Position numbers and translations under genes: made by a program
Assembly: GCA_022059125.1 (NCBI GenBank)
Contig: JAEUWY010000005.1
Location: 4,402,001-4,466,000, forward strand
Length of the DNA: 64,000 nt
Direction of reading: 5' to 3'
Source of the DNA: Corynespora cassiicola
Lineage: Eukaryota; Ascomycota; Dothideomycetes; Pleosporales; Corynesporascaceae
The notes under the pieces: generated by a model
The model's input: the letters and a program-made list of their open reading frames with translations, nothing else
Told to the model about the DNA's origin: nothing
The model's database searches: none
Shown: piece by piece, positions 20,999 through 33,117 of the stretch
Layout: every line of letters begins with the position of its first letter
Position numbering within the stretch: the first letter of the stretch is position 1

Positions 20999-23900
20999 CT
21001 ACTGAGCTGGGTTGTTACCCTCTCCTTCAGTTTCAGCCTTGATCTTTGCCTCTGACGCACCCGCCTCGGTATCGGCAGTAGCAGAGATCTCCGTAAATGA
21101 TCTTTTTACAGGGGTGCCAATCTGGTTCTGGACCGCTGGTGAACCAGGAACCGGGGTAAGTGGCTCAACACTAGGCCGTTGCGCTTGGATGTGAGCTGGA
21201 GTAGGGACAGCTGCTGTGGCACCGGTCATGTTTGGTGTGAACTTGTGCGGCTCCGAAGGCTGTGTAGGGGCCACTGCAGGCGGTGCTGAGACTGGAGGAC
21301 CTGGCTGCTCGCTAGCAGTCTCGTTTGCTTGTAATTGTTGGCCCACGCTCGGTGCTTGAGTTGGAGCAACCGTGCCATTGTTTGGGCCGGTCTTCGCCGC
21401 AGCATCTGCCGCAATTGCGGCCGCAGTGCTCGCGGCTGCAGTAGGGAGGGCCTGTTGGTGACCGTTAACCTGTGCGCCGGTGGCTTGCTGCTGCCCCTCG
21501 GTTGTAGTTTCCTCACTGATCATCCGCCCTCCATTCGGTAGCTCTTTCAATGTAGGAATGCCTGAAATTGCAGTCAAAAGATCCTTCTCCGCAGCGCTCA
21601 GGCTAGCGGAAAATCTAGGAATCACATAGGCACGGATCGCATTGTCGCACTTCGTGTCTTCCCCAGGTTCTACTCGCGTCTGGAGATAGACTGTTCTAAA
21701 TGCCTCGAGTTGACGAATCAAATCTGGGTTTGTGTTTGGAGGATACCGCCCGGAAGGATGTTTTGAAGCGGATTGAGCTTGTATGTTTGGCGTATTCTGT
21801 ATCTGGGGATGTCCCTGTGTGTGATTTTGTGGCACGCCATGGGGAGCCTGGCCAGGTGGCAGAGCTGGAGCGCCACTTGCCGGTGGGCCAGGGGTTGGGT
21901 ATGGCGAATATTTCTGGCCTGGTCCGCCATATGGACTCGCACCTGCAGTTGCATACTGACTGCTGTAGCCTCCAGCAGTCGTATATGCATTATACGGGCC
22001 TTGTGGTGCACTTGTTGGGAGAAGGACCCCGTACTGGCCACTAGACGCACCTGCAGAGCTGATCGGCGGTGTTTGAGAGTTGGGTGGTGGATACGGGCGT
22101 GGGTTATGTGCAGGGCTGCCCGCTGTGTTATTCCCAGCCCATGGGGAAGCATACGGGGTGTGGCTAGGCCCGGACTGTGGAGCAGGTGCAGCACCTGTAC
22201 CTGCACTACGCGCAAGACTCGGTGGAAGACGTGGTTGTACGGTCTCGAGACTGGGAGGCGGCCGCGGCGTGGCATTAGGAGGAACCGGAGGCATTGGAGG
22301 ATAGAATCCTGGATGGCCAGGTTGGCCACCGTACGGCGTCGGTGGGTAGCCATTCGGGGGAGGGGGGTAGTATTGCTGCCTTGGTCCACCGACTTGCACA
22401 GGGCTGACTTGCCTCTTTCGTCGCTCCTTTTCAATTGAGACGTCCGGGTTGATACGCCAATTGAAGCCTTTGCCTTCCTTGTCACCCTTGACAAAGGCAT
22501 CGTGTTGGCCCAAATTGTGACGCACGCTGGACTGCCACCCACTGGTTGTGGTCTTGAACTTGTACCAGGGGTAGTTCCTCTCGATATAGTTGTAAATTTG
22601 TTGCAAATTCATTTGACCCGTGGGTGAAGATGAGATGGCTTCGTGGATGAGCACGACGTAATTGGCAGAGGGTCGCTGCAGCTGCTCTTCGGTGTAGTCC
22701 TCGATCCTCATTTCAGGAGATGGGGTGCGCGGCGGCTTGCTGGGTTTGGCTTGCTTCTTCTCACCGGAAGTTGATGCAGGCTCGCCCTTCTCTGTCGTCT
22801 CTCTGATATCGTCTTCGTCACCCTCCATCGGATTCGAATTGGAATCCTTGCGAGCACGAGCAATCTTTGGTTTCATTGTGGGTGTGGGCAGTTCGGCGGG
22901 GTCGATGCCAGCTGCCCTGGCCTTTTCAAGCTCTTTGCCCTGCTTGACGAGCTGAGACCTTTGTCGCTTGGACATAACACCATCTTTGGGTGGTCTTCCA
23001 GGACCCTTGCGCTTCTCCAGAGGCATGCCAATCAGCGATCTCGGCAGATTGAACTGCTCCACCATGGCAGCGGTAATGAGGCCATCAGTAGCACCATCGT
23101 CTGGAGACTCTTGAATCTCTGCATTCGACTTCCGCACCAGCGTGGGACTCTCTGATTTGATATCCTTGGCAGGCTCTGGCTTCTCGACGGGCTTCGCCTC
23201 CTTGACTGGAGATTTGACGGGGGATTTGGCGGGGGCCTTGGTAGGTGCCTTTGAAGGGGCCTTCGCAGGGGCCTTGCCCTTCTCTTTGGGTGTTTCGGGC
23301 GGTATTTCCTTCTCCTTGACCTTCGGCTTCTGCTTCTTGAGGAGGGGCTGCTCCTCGGGAGAAGGTTCGCGGATTTGCTTTCGCTTGTGGGCTTTCTTCA
23401 GCTCCTTCTTTGAAAGAGGAAGGCTACCCTTCGTCTTGAGCTTGAGCTTGAGGCTCTGCTTTGGCCGCTTCTCGGGAGTAGAGGGCAATTCGTCTTCATG
23501 TAGATCCTCGGCATCGGCCAGCATGTCATCTTCAGACTCGAGCTCGCTGTTGACGGGGTAGTGATAGACGTGTCGTGGGTTGATGCTAACATCCTCACTA
23601 AGGGAATCATCGCCCATGTGTTCATCGCTTTCGAGCTCACCCTGGCCGTTTTCAAACGAGAAGCTCATTGGTCGAGAAGGCGGCTCTTGGCGCTTGCGTT
23701 GCTCCTCGGTGAGGGCGACGTCGGGCAGGAAGAAGGACATTTCAACCAGCCCGATGCTGATGGCGTCGCCATGCTGCAGCTCAATGACGTCGTTCTTCTT
23801 GTAGAAGGTGCCCTCGTGGTGCAGGCCGTTGGAGCCCAAGACTTGGAGGCAGAAGTTGCCGTTCTCGAAGTCGAAGAAGATCTTGGCGTGTTCGCGCGAG

Positions 23901-25400
23901 ATGCCTTTCGGGCCCTTGATGCCGGACCTGTCCGTCACGTGTTGAGGGTGGATGGGCACGAAGGGGCAGTCGTCTGGATTCTCAGGCACTTGGCTCTCCA
24001 GGTGATCCGGGACTTCTGCAAAAGTCTGCATCAGCATCTCGTGAGGAGCATGCTCGACGGGCTCTTCCTGACTGCCCTGACTGCCCCCCTTGCGGTGCGA
24101 GGAGGAGCTGAGAGAGTGCGAGGCCCCGCTCTGGCGGCGTTGCTGGTACTCCATGGGCATGCGCTCAATGGGGGCGTTGACGATGCCACCGGCCTCGCTG
24201 ATGACACTGCGGGCGCCTCGGGTGGGGCGCTTGCGCTTCTTGCCGTGGAGCAGGGCGGCGGCAGCGCGCTCGTCACCCTTGTTGCGCAGCTGCTCGACCT
24301 TGGCCAGGCGGCGCATGTCCTGGTGGGCGAGGTCGACGTTGCGGCCCAGCACAATCTGGTAGGTGTGCATGTAGTACGAGCCGTCCTCGAAGCGCAGGCG
24401 AGCATAGGCGCTCAGGCGCTGCTGGGGCGTCTGCGGCGCGTGGGGATAGAGCATGGCGTCGGCCATGGCCGTGTCCATGGAGGCGTCCATGTTTGCATCC
24501 ATGGGGAGGTCGGTGGGAGCGGCCATGGCGGGGGCTGCAAACTCAAAGGGGGCGCTGAGGGCCTGAGCGGGCAGGCCGGCAGCTGCAGGCACGTCGGCGG
24601 CCATCATCTGATCCGGCGCGAGAGCGGTCGCGTCGACGCTGGCAGGCGGGAAGGCGCCGCCAGCGCCGTCGAGCGCGTCCAGGGCAGTCGGGGCAGTCGG
24701 GGCAGTCGGGGCAGGCGCGAGGGGGGCGGCCTCTGGGGCGGCAGGTGCGAGGGGCGCGGCGGGCGCATCGGGCGCAGGGGCAGCTTCCATGTCGGCGCGG
24801 TGAGAGAGGGAGCCGTCGAGGACTTCGCTGGTGGGGACATTGCGGGCGGGAGCGGTCGCGGCATGGTCAGGGAGCGATGACTGCAACTGGGTCTCGCCTG
24901 GCTCTACGCCCATGCTGCCGAACCAGCCATTATCGTCGCCGAGGGGTAAGAGGCTGCTGGGCAAGAGGCCGAAGACGTTTGCTGCGCTTGCGTTAGTCGC
25001 CGCCCGACACCATCACCACGCCAGCAGCAGAGCCGCCGCCGCCAGCACGCGCGCAGCGGGGGGACATACCTAGCGACACGAGGCCCGCGTTGCTGTCTTG
25101 ACTCGAGGGGGGCTGCTCGGGGGGGCGCTGCGAAAAAGCTCCAAAGGCTACAGGGCCGTCGTCGCGCTGTTCTCTCGGCCCTTGCGGCTGGTGTTGAGAA
25201 GCTGGAGGCGCTTGCCGGCCAGTGTCCGTTGCACGTGCCGTGTCTTGGCCTGCCAGGATGCCGTTCTCGGCCAACAGCCGCTCTATCGACCCATCGTCGA
25301 ACATGCTGTACTGACCATCCCGGATACAGGACGCAACGTCGAGTTCCATTCCCACTAGCAGTTCGAATCGGCACGGTTCCACTGCAGTGTCCGCCATCAT
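20999..25400 (-). CDS. FHL1: FHA + fork-head transcription factor, Fhl1 type
   Basis: Two exons, 25400-25070 and 24981-20999, joined across an 88 bp intron with a textbook branch point (GACTAACG), give 1437 residues. After an Ala/Pro-rich N-terminus comes an FHA domain at about 306-531: YQIVLGRNV near 320, ISREHAKIFF, GSNGLHHEGTFYKKND and the GDAISIG strand. It is interrupted by about 130 residues of basic/Ser-rich sequence after the first strands. A Lys-rich acidic linker follows. The fork-head DNA-binding domain lies at about 880-960 (YNYIERNYPWYKF, WQSSVRHNLGQHDAF, GFNWRINPD). The C-terminus is a long Pro/Gln/Tyr/Ala-rich region. The FHA+fork-head pairing matches Fhl1, which controls ribosomal-protein genes in yeast; that role here is inference. 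ATG at 25397 is an equal alternative start. Confidence 0.9.
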
Positions 25401-25770
25401 CGGGTTCCGGGGTCTGACTGACCTCTCTGGGCGCCGTAGCACTTGGGAGGCAGCAAAGCGACTGACTGGTTGCGACAAGAGCATCGAAGCGGGTAACGAG
25501 GGAGGTGAGGGAGGACAGAGGAAGTGAATCTGGGAGAGGGAGGCTGCGTAAAAAAGGCTGCGCCAAATTGTTGGCTTTCACTCCACACTCCGTCCCTTGA
25601 TCGCACTGATCTATCGGCCTCAAGTGCTGGACGTGAACCTCATTCTTCTGTTCACTAGGTTCTTTGGGCTTTGATCCTCGGGCGCAACTGAATTTACCAA
25701 CCAGGTATCCGCAGTTTGTGTGCCTGGTTGCCTCTACCGCTGTAGCCTACCCGGGCGCTCGTGCCTTACC
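25401..25770. promoter_or_regulatory. divergent promoter, fork-head gene / 2OG oxygenase
   Basis: 370 bp between two divergent start codons. The minus-strand frame stays open upstream of 25400 as far as 25484, so a longer N-terminus for the fork-head protein cannot be excluded. Confidence 0.35.
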
Positions 25771-26678
25771 ATGCCTCCCAAGCAAAAAAAGGGCAAAGGC
25801 GACTCTTCCAAGCCCGCCGCTTCGACCCCACCTGCGGCAAGACCTCCCCCAAATTGGCCCCCCTTTGCGCCTTTGGTCCCAGAATCTGACCTGGCCTTAC
25901 GCGAGGTGGTGCCGCGCCAGATTGTTACCCTACCCAACCTGTGGACAGCGGCGCTGTGTAAAAACTATGTCTCGTTCCTCTCATCTCTTCCACTCGCTAC
26001 GACCCCTGGCAAACCTAAGAAAGGAGATGCAGTGCGTGTGAATGACCGATTCCAAATAGACGACCCAGCCTTCGCGGAGCGGCTTTGGAGCGGCACCGCC
26101 CTGAAAAATCACGTTCTAGGCATCGCCGAAGATGACGGTCTTGGTCTGGATCATGCACAGCGCAAAGAACTCTGGGGTGGCGAAGTGGTACATGTCAGCC
26201 ACCTTTCGTACTTGAGTTGAAGATGACTTTGTGCAGGTCGGTTTAAATCCGAATATTCGCATCTACCGCTATTCCAAGGGCCAGTTCTTCGACCAACATT
26301 GTATGGGTTTCTCCACTGCTGGGCACTGTCATGTCCCAACACTTCCAACTCCGACAGCTCTGCTCACCCATACCAGATGATGACTCCAACAATGTTACCA
26401 TCCCTGGCTCCCCACCAGTACCAGCCCGCACAACTTGGACACTTTTGCTCTACCTCACTTCTCCAGCCACTGGATGCATCGGCGGCGAGACCGTCTTCTA
26501 TCCAGACCCGCCGAAGAAGAAGAGCAAAGACCCACCGCCAGAGCCCTTTGTAGTCGAGCTAGAGGTAGGCCTTGCGTTGCTACATCGACACGGCGCCGAC
26601 TGCATGCTTCACGAAGGCCGCGAGGTTCTAGAGGGAGAGAAGTGGGTCATTAGAAGTGACCTGTGTGTGAAGCGCTAA
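25771..26678 (+). CDS. 2-oxoglutarate/Fe(II) oxygenase, prolyl-hydroxylase-like
   Basis: Three exons: 25771-26187, 26237-26300 and 26377-26678. Introns are 49 and 76 bp and all phases agree. The product has 260 residues. The N-terminus is Lys/Pro-rich (MPPKQKKGKGDSS). The core reads NPNIRIYRYSKGQFFDQHYDDSNN, where HYD gives the HxD iron ligands. It continues with TTWTLLLYLT, GGETVFYP and LLHRHG for the distal His. A C-terminal KWVIRSDLCVK supplies the basic residue for 2-oxoglutarate. This is the P4Hc-type fold of a small family of fungal oxygenases. Substrate unknown: a protein prolyl or other hydroxylation is inferred from the fold only. No signal peptide, so probably cytosolic or nuclear. 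Confidence 0.85.
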
Positions 26679-28128
26679 TGGTTTGGTCCCGCTTCGATTC
26701 TCGTCTTCAACGGCCAGAGCGTTCCCGTAGATGGATTATGTCATGGCTTCAATCAGATACCAATAATTGAGGAACCTTGTCGCAATTGCCCCTGTGCTCC
26801 TCGATCAAAACCTGCCGTTCGAATCCGCCACATTCGAAATGATGGCACGGTTTTTTAGTTATCACTCACATTTCACAGACATTCGACCTCACCTACCATC
26901 TTTGCATCCGCGACCTGAATGAGACGCATACCAGATGGAACAGCTTCTTTATACGAAAAAGTGGCCTTTTCTCTTCTAAACTCGTCCGCTAAGATTCATG
27001 TTCCCGCCCATTAACTGTCTGTTGTTATGCACGTCAATGCTAATACCTGCGATTAGACTTATGTACTACTACTTGAATAAAATTATTTATACCTTTTCCT
27101 TTCGACTTTTCTCCTGAATGCACTCATGCTTGCTAAAATCAAGTAAACCCTTGTCTTGGAGGGCTATCTAATGTTTTACTATCAATCTTGTTCATTGTCC
27201 ATCAAACTTACAGGATCACACTTAGTCACAAGCCATCCGCAATCAGACTCGAAACTCATGACCTTGGTTCGTGAATGCTCTGTGTACTGTAAACATTTCT
27301 TATTTACCATGAGGTTAATTTAGAGACACGTCTAGACACCAACCCACCATGTCGCGGACTTAGTCCAGCGTGGATTTGGGTCGGGTACTGATGACTGGTG
27401 GCGGGGACATGCCACACATACTCGGGCCTGTATCAAAATTCAAGCACCGTAGAATTCCCGTTATACAGAATTCCTATGTTCGAGAGGTGGCTGGAAATTT
27501 GATTGTACTCTTCGCCATGGGCTCTAAACCATATATTCGTGCGTTCATGGACAACACATACGAACTTCTTTGCCGTTCCAAATACGGAAGCAAGCCCAAT
27601 TCTTGACTAACCTGAATACCCGATAAGTGAACTCAGGCCTCTCGCGGAACCATCGACCGACCCCACCCACCTCAACGACACTCCTCTCACAGACACAGAT
27701 ATCACCAGAGACAGGCGCCGCTATACTTTTCCATCCTCAGGCGACGTTTGGTTTAAGTTTCAGTCCGTGCCCATTCTGGTGTAGCGTCTCACTCTTGGCG
27801 ATTCAAATGTCGTTTCAACCTTGCGATCTAACGAGCAAGGGTTAGTCTGGGCGTGGAGCGCCCGTCTCAAACATCCATGTACGCCTGCAATTGCCTTGTG
27901 ACTGCGGAATACCTGGCGTGGGAGCAGCGGCATTTGAGATGCGGGTACCATATCAAACTCGATCGGTAGCAAAGACCTTGCGCGGAATGGTGGCGAGTGA
28001 GCGCCTATACTAGAACAACCCACAGCCTCGCTATTCTGCTCTCCAGCTGCGCTCTCAAATCCTTTCTCTTCTTGTTTAAAGTTTTCTCACGTATCGCTGG
28101 TAGTCGATTTCGTGTTGGATCGAATATA
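26679..28128. other. intergenic, no supported gene
   Basis: About 1.4 kb with only short frames. The longest (27370-27606 plus, 78 codons) has no recognised domain. The last 300 bases are the presumed promoter of the UstYa-like gene. Confidence 0.45.
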
Positions 28129-29060
28129 ATGAAGCCCCAACACGAGTACACAAATGTTCGCTCGGACGATACCCACCATGACGAGCACCGCGACGACGAT
28201 TCAACAACGGAGGTCGAATCTCTAGCGGGAATAGAGAAGCCATGGACCTCCGATAACTTCCAGACAAGAACACGCAGGTCGAAGAGGAGTAAATTCATAT
28301 CGATGTTGAAATCGTCACGGTGGTTCGCAGTCATCGGCCTGCAACTCATAATCGTTGGGTTACTGGCCCGAGACCAAGGCCTGCTTCTCGATTTCCAGTG
28401 GTGGAAGACAGGTCGGACAAGCGAGCATGAAGTAGGCGGCGACATGACGGGCTGGGGCCCTCACAGTGCGTTCTCTCGTTCCACCACTACAGCGAGCAAA
28501 ACTAACAATCTCCCAGTTCCTACACAAATCACCACCTTCCACATCAACCAGACGTACGCCCCATACAACACCTCCGAATTCTTCACAAACGAAACACTAG
28601 ACGCTTGGAACGCCCTGATGCCCGGTACGTACTCCCGCACCCCCATCCAAGCCCCAAAACTAACTTCCTTCAAGTCGGAATGGGCTTCCAACACATCAAA
28701 CACCCAGAACTCTACCACGACCTCCCCACCCCCATTGTCTGGCCCAACAAGACCGTCTTCACAACCAGCATGACGCACCAACTGCACTGCCTCTTCGCCG
28801 TCGTCGAAGTCTACTCCGGCCTCACCTCCAACACGCCCCTGCCCGAGGACCACCACTGGCACATGATCCACTGCTTCGACTACATGCGCCAGGCCATCCT
28901 CTGCAGTGCCGATATGGCGCTCGAGGGGCTCGAGACTACGTTCCCGGATCATAATGGTGGGAGTGATGGGTGGGATAGTAAGCATGTTTGTAGGGATCCG
29001 GCTAAGGTTAGGGAGCATTTGGAGAGGGTGAGGGCGTATGATGATCAGGAGATTTTTTAG
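28129..29060 (+). CDS. UstYa-family (DUF3328) oxidase-like protein
   Basis: Exons 28129-28465, 28517-28624 and 28675-29060, introns 51 and 50 bp, give 276 residues. A polar N-terminal tail of about 60 residues precedes one membrane anchor (WFAVIGLQLIIVGLLA, about 65-80), so it is a type II membrane protein. The luminal part carries the two family motifs HQLHC at 183-187 and HMIHC at 211-215, with a further Cys at 225 (AILCSAD). In known cases (ustiloxin, cyclochlorotine and related pathways) UstYa-type proteins oxidise or cyclise peptide and other secondary-metabolite intermediates. Here no synthase or Kex2-cut precursor gene lies nearby, so a pathway cannot be named. Several N-glycosylation sequons (NQT, NTS, NET) occur before the first motif. 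Confidence 0.88.
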
Positions 29061-29717
29061 GCGAGTGGGGGTGTAAATATGGGGAGTGGATGGGCGCTTT
29101 TGGAGTGCAAAATTAAATTTCATTTCGTCTAATATTTTGTCTCAAGGAAAATCACTAGTTTTGATAGAATGGTGGTTGGGTACGATGAAGAAACTATAAT
29201 AGAGCCAGATGACCCTGCGAAGTGCTCATCTATAAGCGTTCTGTCTCCAAGTCATGATAGATGGGATTTCAAACTTCGTATTGCTCAGCTCATCCTCAGT
29301 CATCGCCCTGAAACATATGCTCTTGTTGGACTGTCACATTAGCTTAGACTTTTCGTCGTTCATCTATTGGACGTCCCAGTATCTTGTGTGGTGAGCCTTA
29401 ACAGTGGAACACCACCTCGACTCCTTTGACGATTATTTCATCAAGTTTTGACTGTCATTCACCTATAGAGTTAGGAGAGTTGGTTTTGAGGCCGACACAG
29501 CATTAACTGGCTTTTTTTTGGAAAGAACGAAGTGCTAAGGGGGGCACTGTGCAAGGGCGAATGCTATAAGACGAAAGATATTATTATTTTGTGACCGCCC
29601 CGACCTCGCGGTTCACAGTGAGCTCCACCCACATGCTTGAGCCCTCCTTGGAGATTTATATTATATACATAAGAGAAAGAAAACAAAAGAAAAAAAACAG
29701 CTCATACACAACGGCCC
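29061..29717. other. intergenic, no supported gene
   Basis: No coding frame with support. Between about 29655 and 29700 lies an A-rich tract. Confidence 0.45.
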
Positions 29718-30568
29718 TTATCGGCCGCCGTACCGTGAGCAGCGCAGGGGAGTCATCCGACGGCCACTTCGACGATCGTCGCGGTCCGTCGGCGCCACGA
29801 CATTTTCCATGTCGTCGAGAAGCTCCTGTGAGTTCTCAAAAGAGCTTCGCATGCTCTCGAAAATACGAGACGCACTGCGTTGCATCCCCGCGACCGAGGC
29901 CTTGTACTGGTCGAGCTCCGACCTCAATTGACGGCACCTCTCTCTGGAATCATCGAGTTGTGCCTAAGTTCGTCAACTCTATTCTCGAGTTGCCTGATCA
30001 GGGCTTGATCACCCGAGGATACGCGAGGCCGAGTATTCCGGTAGGGGTCCGGAGCGGTATGCGCAGAGCTGGTCGCCCTATCCCGCCCGTGCAGTGCACG
30101 GCTATCGCCAGCAGGCGATCGCGCACGCTTGCGCGACCGCGGCTGTGGCTGCTTCGCCGAATCCTTGTCCTTGGCCTCGGGCAGCACATGGATGATGGCA
30201 GGCGGATGCATCTGCATATACCCCGTCGAGGTAAGGTTCTTAACGTCTGGGATCCAATCATCCCCACCGTTGAAGAATTGCATGCCGCTCTGAGCAAAGA
30301 GCAACTTTCGCTCATTTGTCGTCGGCCGGATGCAGCAGCCACGCGGGAAACGATTGAAGCCCAAATGATGGGTCCACCAGCTTCTCGACATGTATAACCG
30401 CGGGCAGAAAAGGTTTTGGTGCGCGTCAGGCTTACCGCACACAAAGCACGCACCCTGACAGTTCTTGAAATCAGGATGGTCATCCTGGAGTGACTGTCCA
30501 CATCGCATGCAATGTGAGAACCTGTCCGCACCGCGGAGCCCTGGTTGAAAGCCGTTACTAGACGACAT
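29718..30568 (-). pseudogene. double-CCHC zinc-knuckle / coiled-coil protein, frameshifted
   Basis: ATG at 30568 opens a frame of 214 codons. It carries two consecutive Cys/His groups, C20-x2-C23-x7-H31-x5-C37 and C41-x2-C44-x5-H50-x4-C55, close to the CCHC zinc knuckle. Then come aromatic-rich sequence (WWTHHLGFNRFPRGC), a Lys/Arg-rich stretch and the start of a coiled coil (LIRQLENRVDELRHN). This frame ends at 29924. The coiled coil clearly goes on in another frame (RERCRQLRSELDQYKASV) to 29718. The switch point is near 29955, and loss of one base from a serine codon would explain it. No GT..AG pair bridges the frames. It is a recent frameshift or an assembly error. Two zinc knuckles plus a coiled coil recall nucleic-acid-binding proteins, including element-derived ones, but no integrase or RT is nearby. 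Confidence 0.6.
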
Positions 30569-31184
30569 GGCCGAGATGGCCGTCTGATCGGTAATTCCAA
30601 CTAATGAAGTGCACCAGGAGACGCGTCGAGAAGACGCGACATCGATTCGCGTAACTTCCTGACCTCCGCGATTGCCAAGGGTTACAACAGCACGTGACCC
30701 TTCGTCTGCATCCCAGACAGAATAAGATCGGCTCAGTGATCACACCATTGGCTGGCCGTTAACTCGCCCATCTTCTCCCATCGCATTTCAAAGGCTGTTC
30801 TTTGGAGTCTGGAGCGGCTCTCTCATCCTTCTTACACGTGCACGCTCATTGTGGAAAGTTGCTCCGCGGCAAAGCAGCCGTCTTCAGTATAGCCAGCGGT
30901 CGCAGACCCGATCTCGGATAAGGGTTTGCACAAGTCCCTTGCCGCCCACGCGGCCCTTTTCCGCCATCATGACTTTGCCCGTTCGACGATACGGAGGATG
31001 GTGCCGATGACCCGTGTCGGGCCTAAGGGGATCTAATGTTATCACCAGGCAATCTTAGAAAGCTTTTCCTCACGTCGCCGTTGTCGCTTCTCGCATGTTG
31101 ATTTTCTCCAGACCGTATTCTCTTCCCTTGAATATCTCTTGTGCCGGTATTTAGTCAGATCCAGACCCAGAGCGGGGTTTCAAA
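30569..31184. other. divergent intergenic region
   Basis: 5' flanks of the zinc-knuckle locus and of the first MFS gene. No supported gene or repeat. Confidence 0.5.
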
Positions 31185-33117
31185 ATGCAGGGTGCCCAGA
31201 AGGAGATCGGCGCAGCTTCCTCGTCGCGAGGGAAGTCAGTTTCCGACATTGAAGCTGAAGATGACCACTCGTCTCTGTCCTCGACGTCGACTGGGTCTGC
31301 CACATCCGAGGAGGAAGTTCAGTCGATACACCAGACATTGAGCCGCAATGCTGGACTGGAGGAGAACGATAAATCGCTGGCGCACATTACCAGCGTCGCT
31401 ACCAACATGACTTCAGATCCCCAGTTCGAGGTGGACTTTGATGAAGGCGGGGAGAACCCACAGGACTGGAGCATGGCCAAAAAGGGCATGATCATCTTCT
31501 TCATGTCTTTCTCAACCCTTGTAGTCGTAATGTATTCGACTAGCTACACTTCTGGAATCCCAGGAATGATGAGGGCTTTCGGGATTACTTCCAAAACACT
31601 GGTGGTGCTTGGTGTTACCACCTACCTTGCCGGCCTGGCCCTCGGCTCAATCCTGCTAGCACCACTAAGTGAAATGTATGGCCGCCGCCCAGTCTACATG
31701 ATTGCCGTCTTTTGTTTTACCATGTTAGTCATACCATGTGGCTTGGCAAAGGACCTCCCCACGATCCTGGTGGTCCGATTCTTTGGTGCTATAGCTGGCT
31801 CGGCAATGATATCGAACGCGCCGGGTACGGTTGCCGACATCGTGAGTGACGATTACCGCGCCTTGGCTTTCTCGATATGGAGTATTGGACCAATGAACGG
31901 ACCTGTTGTGGGACCCTTGGTCGGAGGATTTGTATTCCAGTACATGGGTTGGCGCTGGACCAACTGGGTGGTAATGATCGGATCGGGCGTATCATGGGCC
32001 ATGGTTCTCAGTAAGTTCACGTCGGTACTTCTAGTCGGTCCTTCCACCTAACAAATCTCCCTAGTTCTCAAGGAGACATATGCGCCCGCTATTCTGCGCG
32101 CCAAAGCGGCCAAAAAACGTAAGGATACAGGAGATGAGCGCTGGTACTCTCGCTATGATGACAAAAAGAGCTTCTGGCCTCTTCTGAAGGAGAACCTTAT
32201 TCGGCCCATCTCAATGAGCGTGAAGGAACCAATCTGGTAAGACCTCTCACATGCGCAAATTGCGACTGGCTAACTGAAATCAATTTAGTATCTTCTGGAA
32301 TATCTACATTGCCCTCGTGTATGGCGTCTTGTATCTGTGTTTCGTTGCATATCCTATTGTATTCTCGGAGCTTCGCGGCTGGGGTCCCGGGATGACCGGT
32401 CTGGCATTCTGTGGGATCGGCATCGGAGGTATGGTCTTCATTCGCAACTCATGTTTCAGCCAACTAATATGAAAAGGTATGATCGTAATTGCATGCGAGC
32501 CTCTCATTCGCCGTATGATCAACGCCCATAAGCCCGATCCTGCGACAGGAAAACCACCGCCCGAGGCCATGGTCAGTGTTGTCTGTTTGGCTGCCATTTC
32601 AGTGCCTGTCGGAGAAATGATTTTTGCCTGGACTTGTACCCCAAACGTGCATTGGATTGCACCTATCATTGCTGGCATTCCCTTTGGCGCGGGCAACTGC
32701 GGTGTTTTCATATACGCCTCTAACTATCTGGTCCATTCCTACGGCATCTATGCTGCGTCTGCGCTTGCAGGAAATGCAGTTCTGAGAAGTGCAATGGGAG
32801 GTGCGCTTCCACTGGCTGGTCCACGCATGTAAGTTGAACCCGCTCATCGTTCCCTACTGACAACGACTGACCGTCCCAAAAGGTATGCCACGCTTGGTCC
32901 GAATTGGTCCGCTACCATGCTTTCTCTCATCGAGTTTGCTCTCATACCTATCCCACTGGTATTCTATCGCTACGGTCACAAAATTCGTGAAAAGTCCACT
33001 CTCATTCGCCGCATGCGCGAAGACCGCGAGCGACTCGAGAGTAAGAAGAGAAAAGCAGCTGAGCGCGAAGAAAGATTGAAGGCAAGGGAAACGGAGAAGA
33101 AGACGCTAGATGTTTAA
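31185..33117 (+). CDS. MFS transporter, DHA1 drug:H+ antiporter type
   Basis: Five exons, 31185-32010, 32065-32236, 32289-32428, 32477-32828 and 32883-33117. The four introns of 48-54 bp all keep phase, and the product has 574 residues. A Ser/Glu-rich cytosolic N-terminus of about 90 residues ends in NPQDWS, the usual lead-in to the first helix. LSEMYGRRP is motif A after the second helix, and NAPGTVADI with GPMNGPVVGPLVGGFV is the antiporter motif C region. Ten to twelve membrane segments follow, then a charged Lys/Glu/Arg tail (REDRERLESKKRK). This is the 12-TM fungal multidrug/polyamine/caffeine-type branch at the plasma membrane. Substrate unknown. Confidence 0.92.

Noticed and set aside
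23561..24880. 439-codon plus-strand frame antisense to the fork-head gene
   Set aside because: Ala/Val/Gly/His-rich product mirrored from the Ala/Pro-rich coding strand; the FHA domain on the other strand is clear.
28129..33117. RiPP cluster built on the UstYa-like gene and the MFS
   Set aside because: No precursor with repeated Kex2-type sites and no second tailoring enzyme is visible between or beside them.
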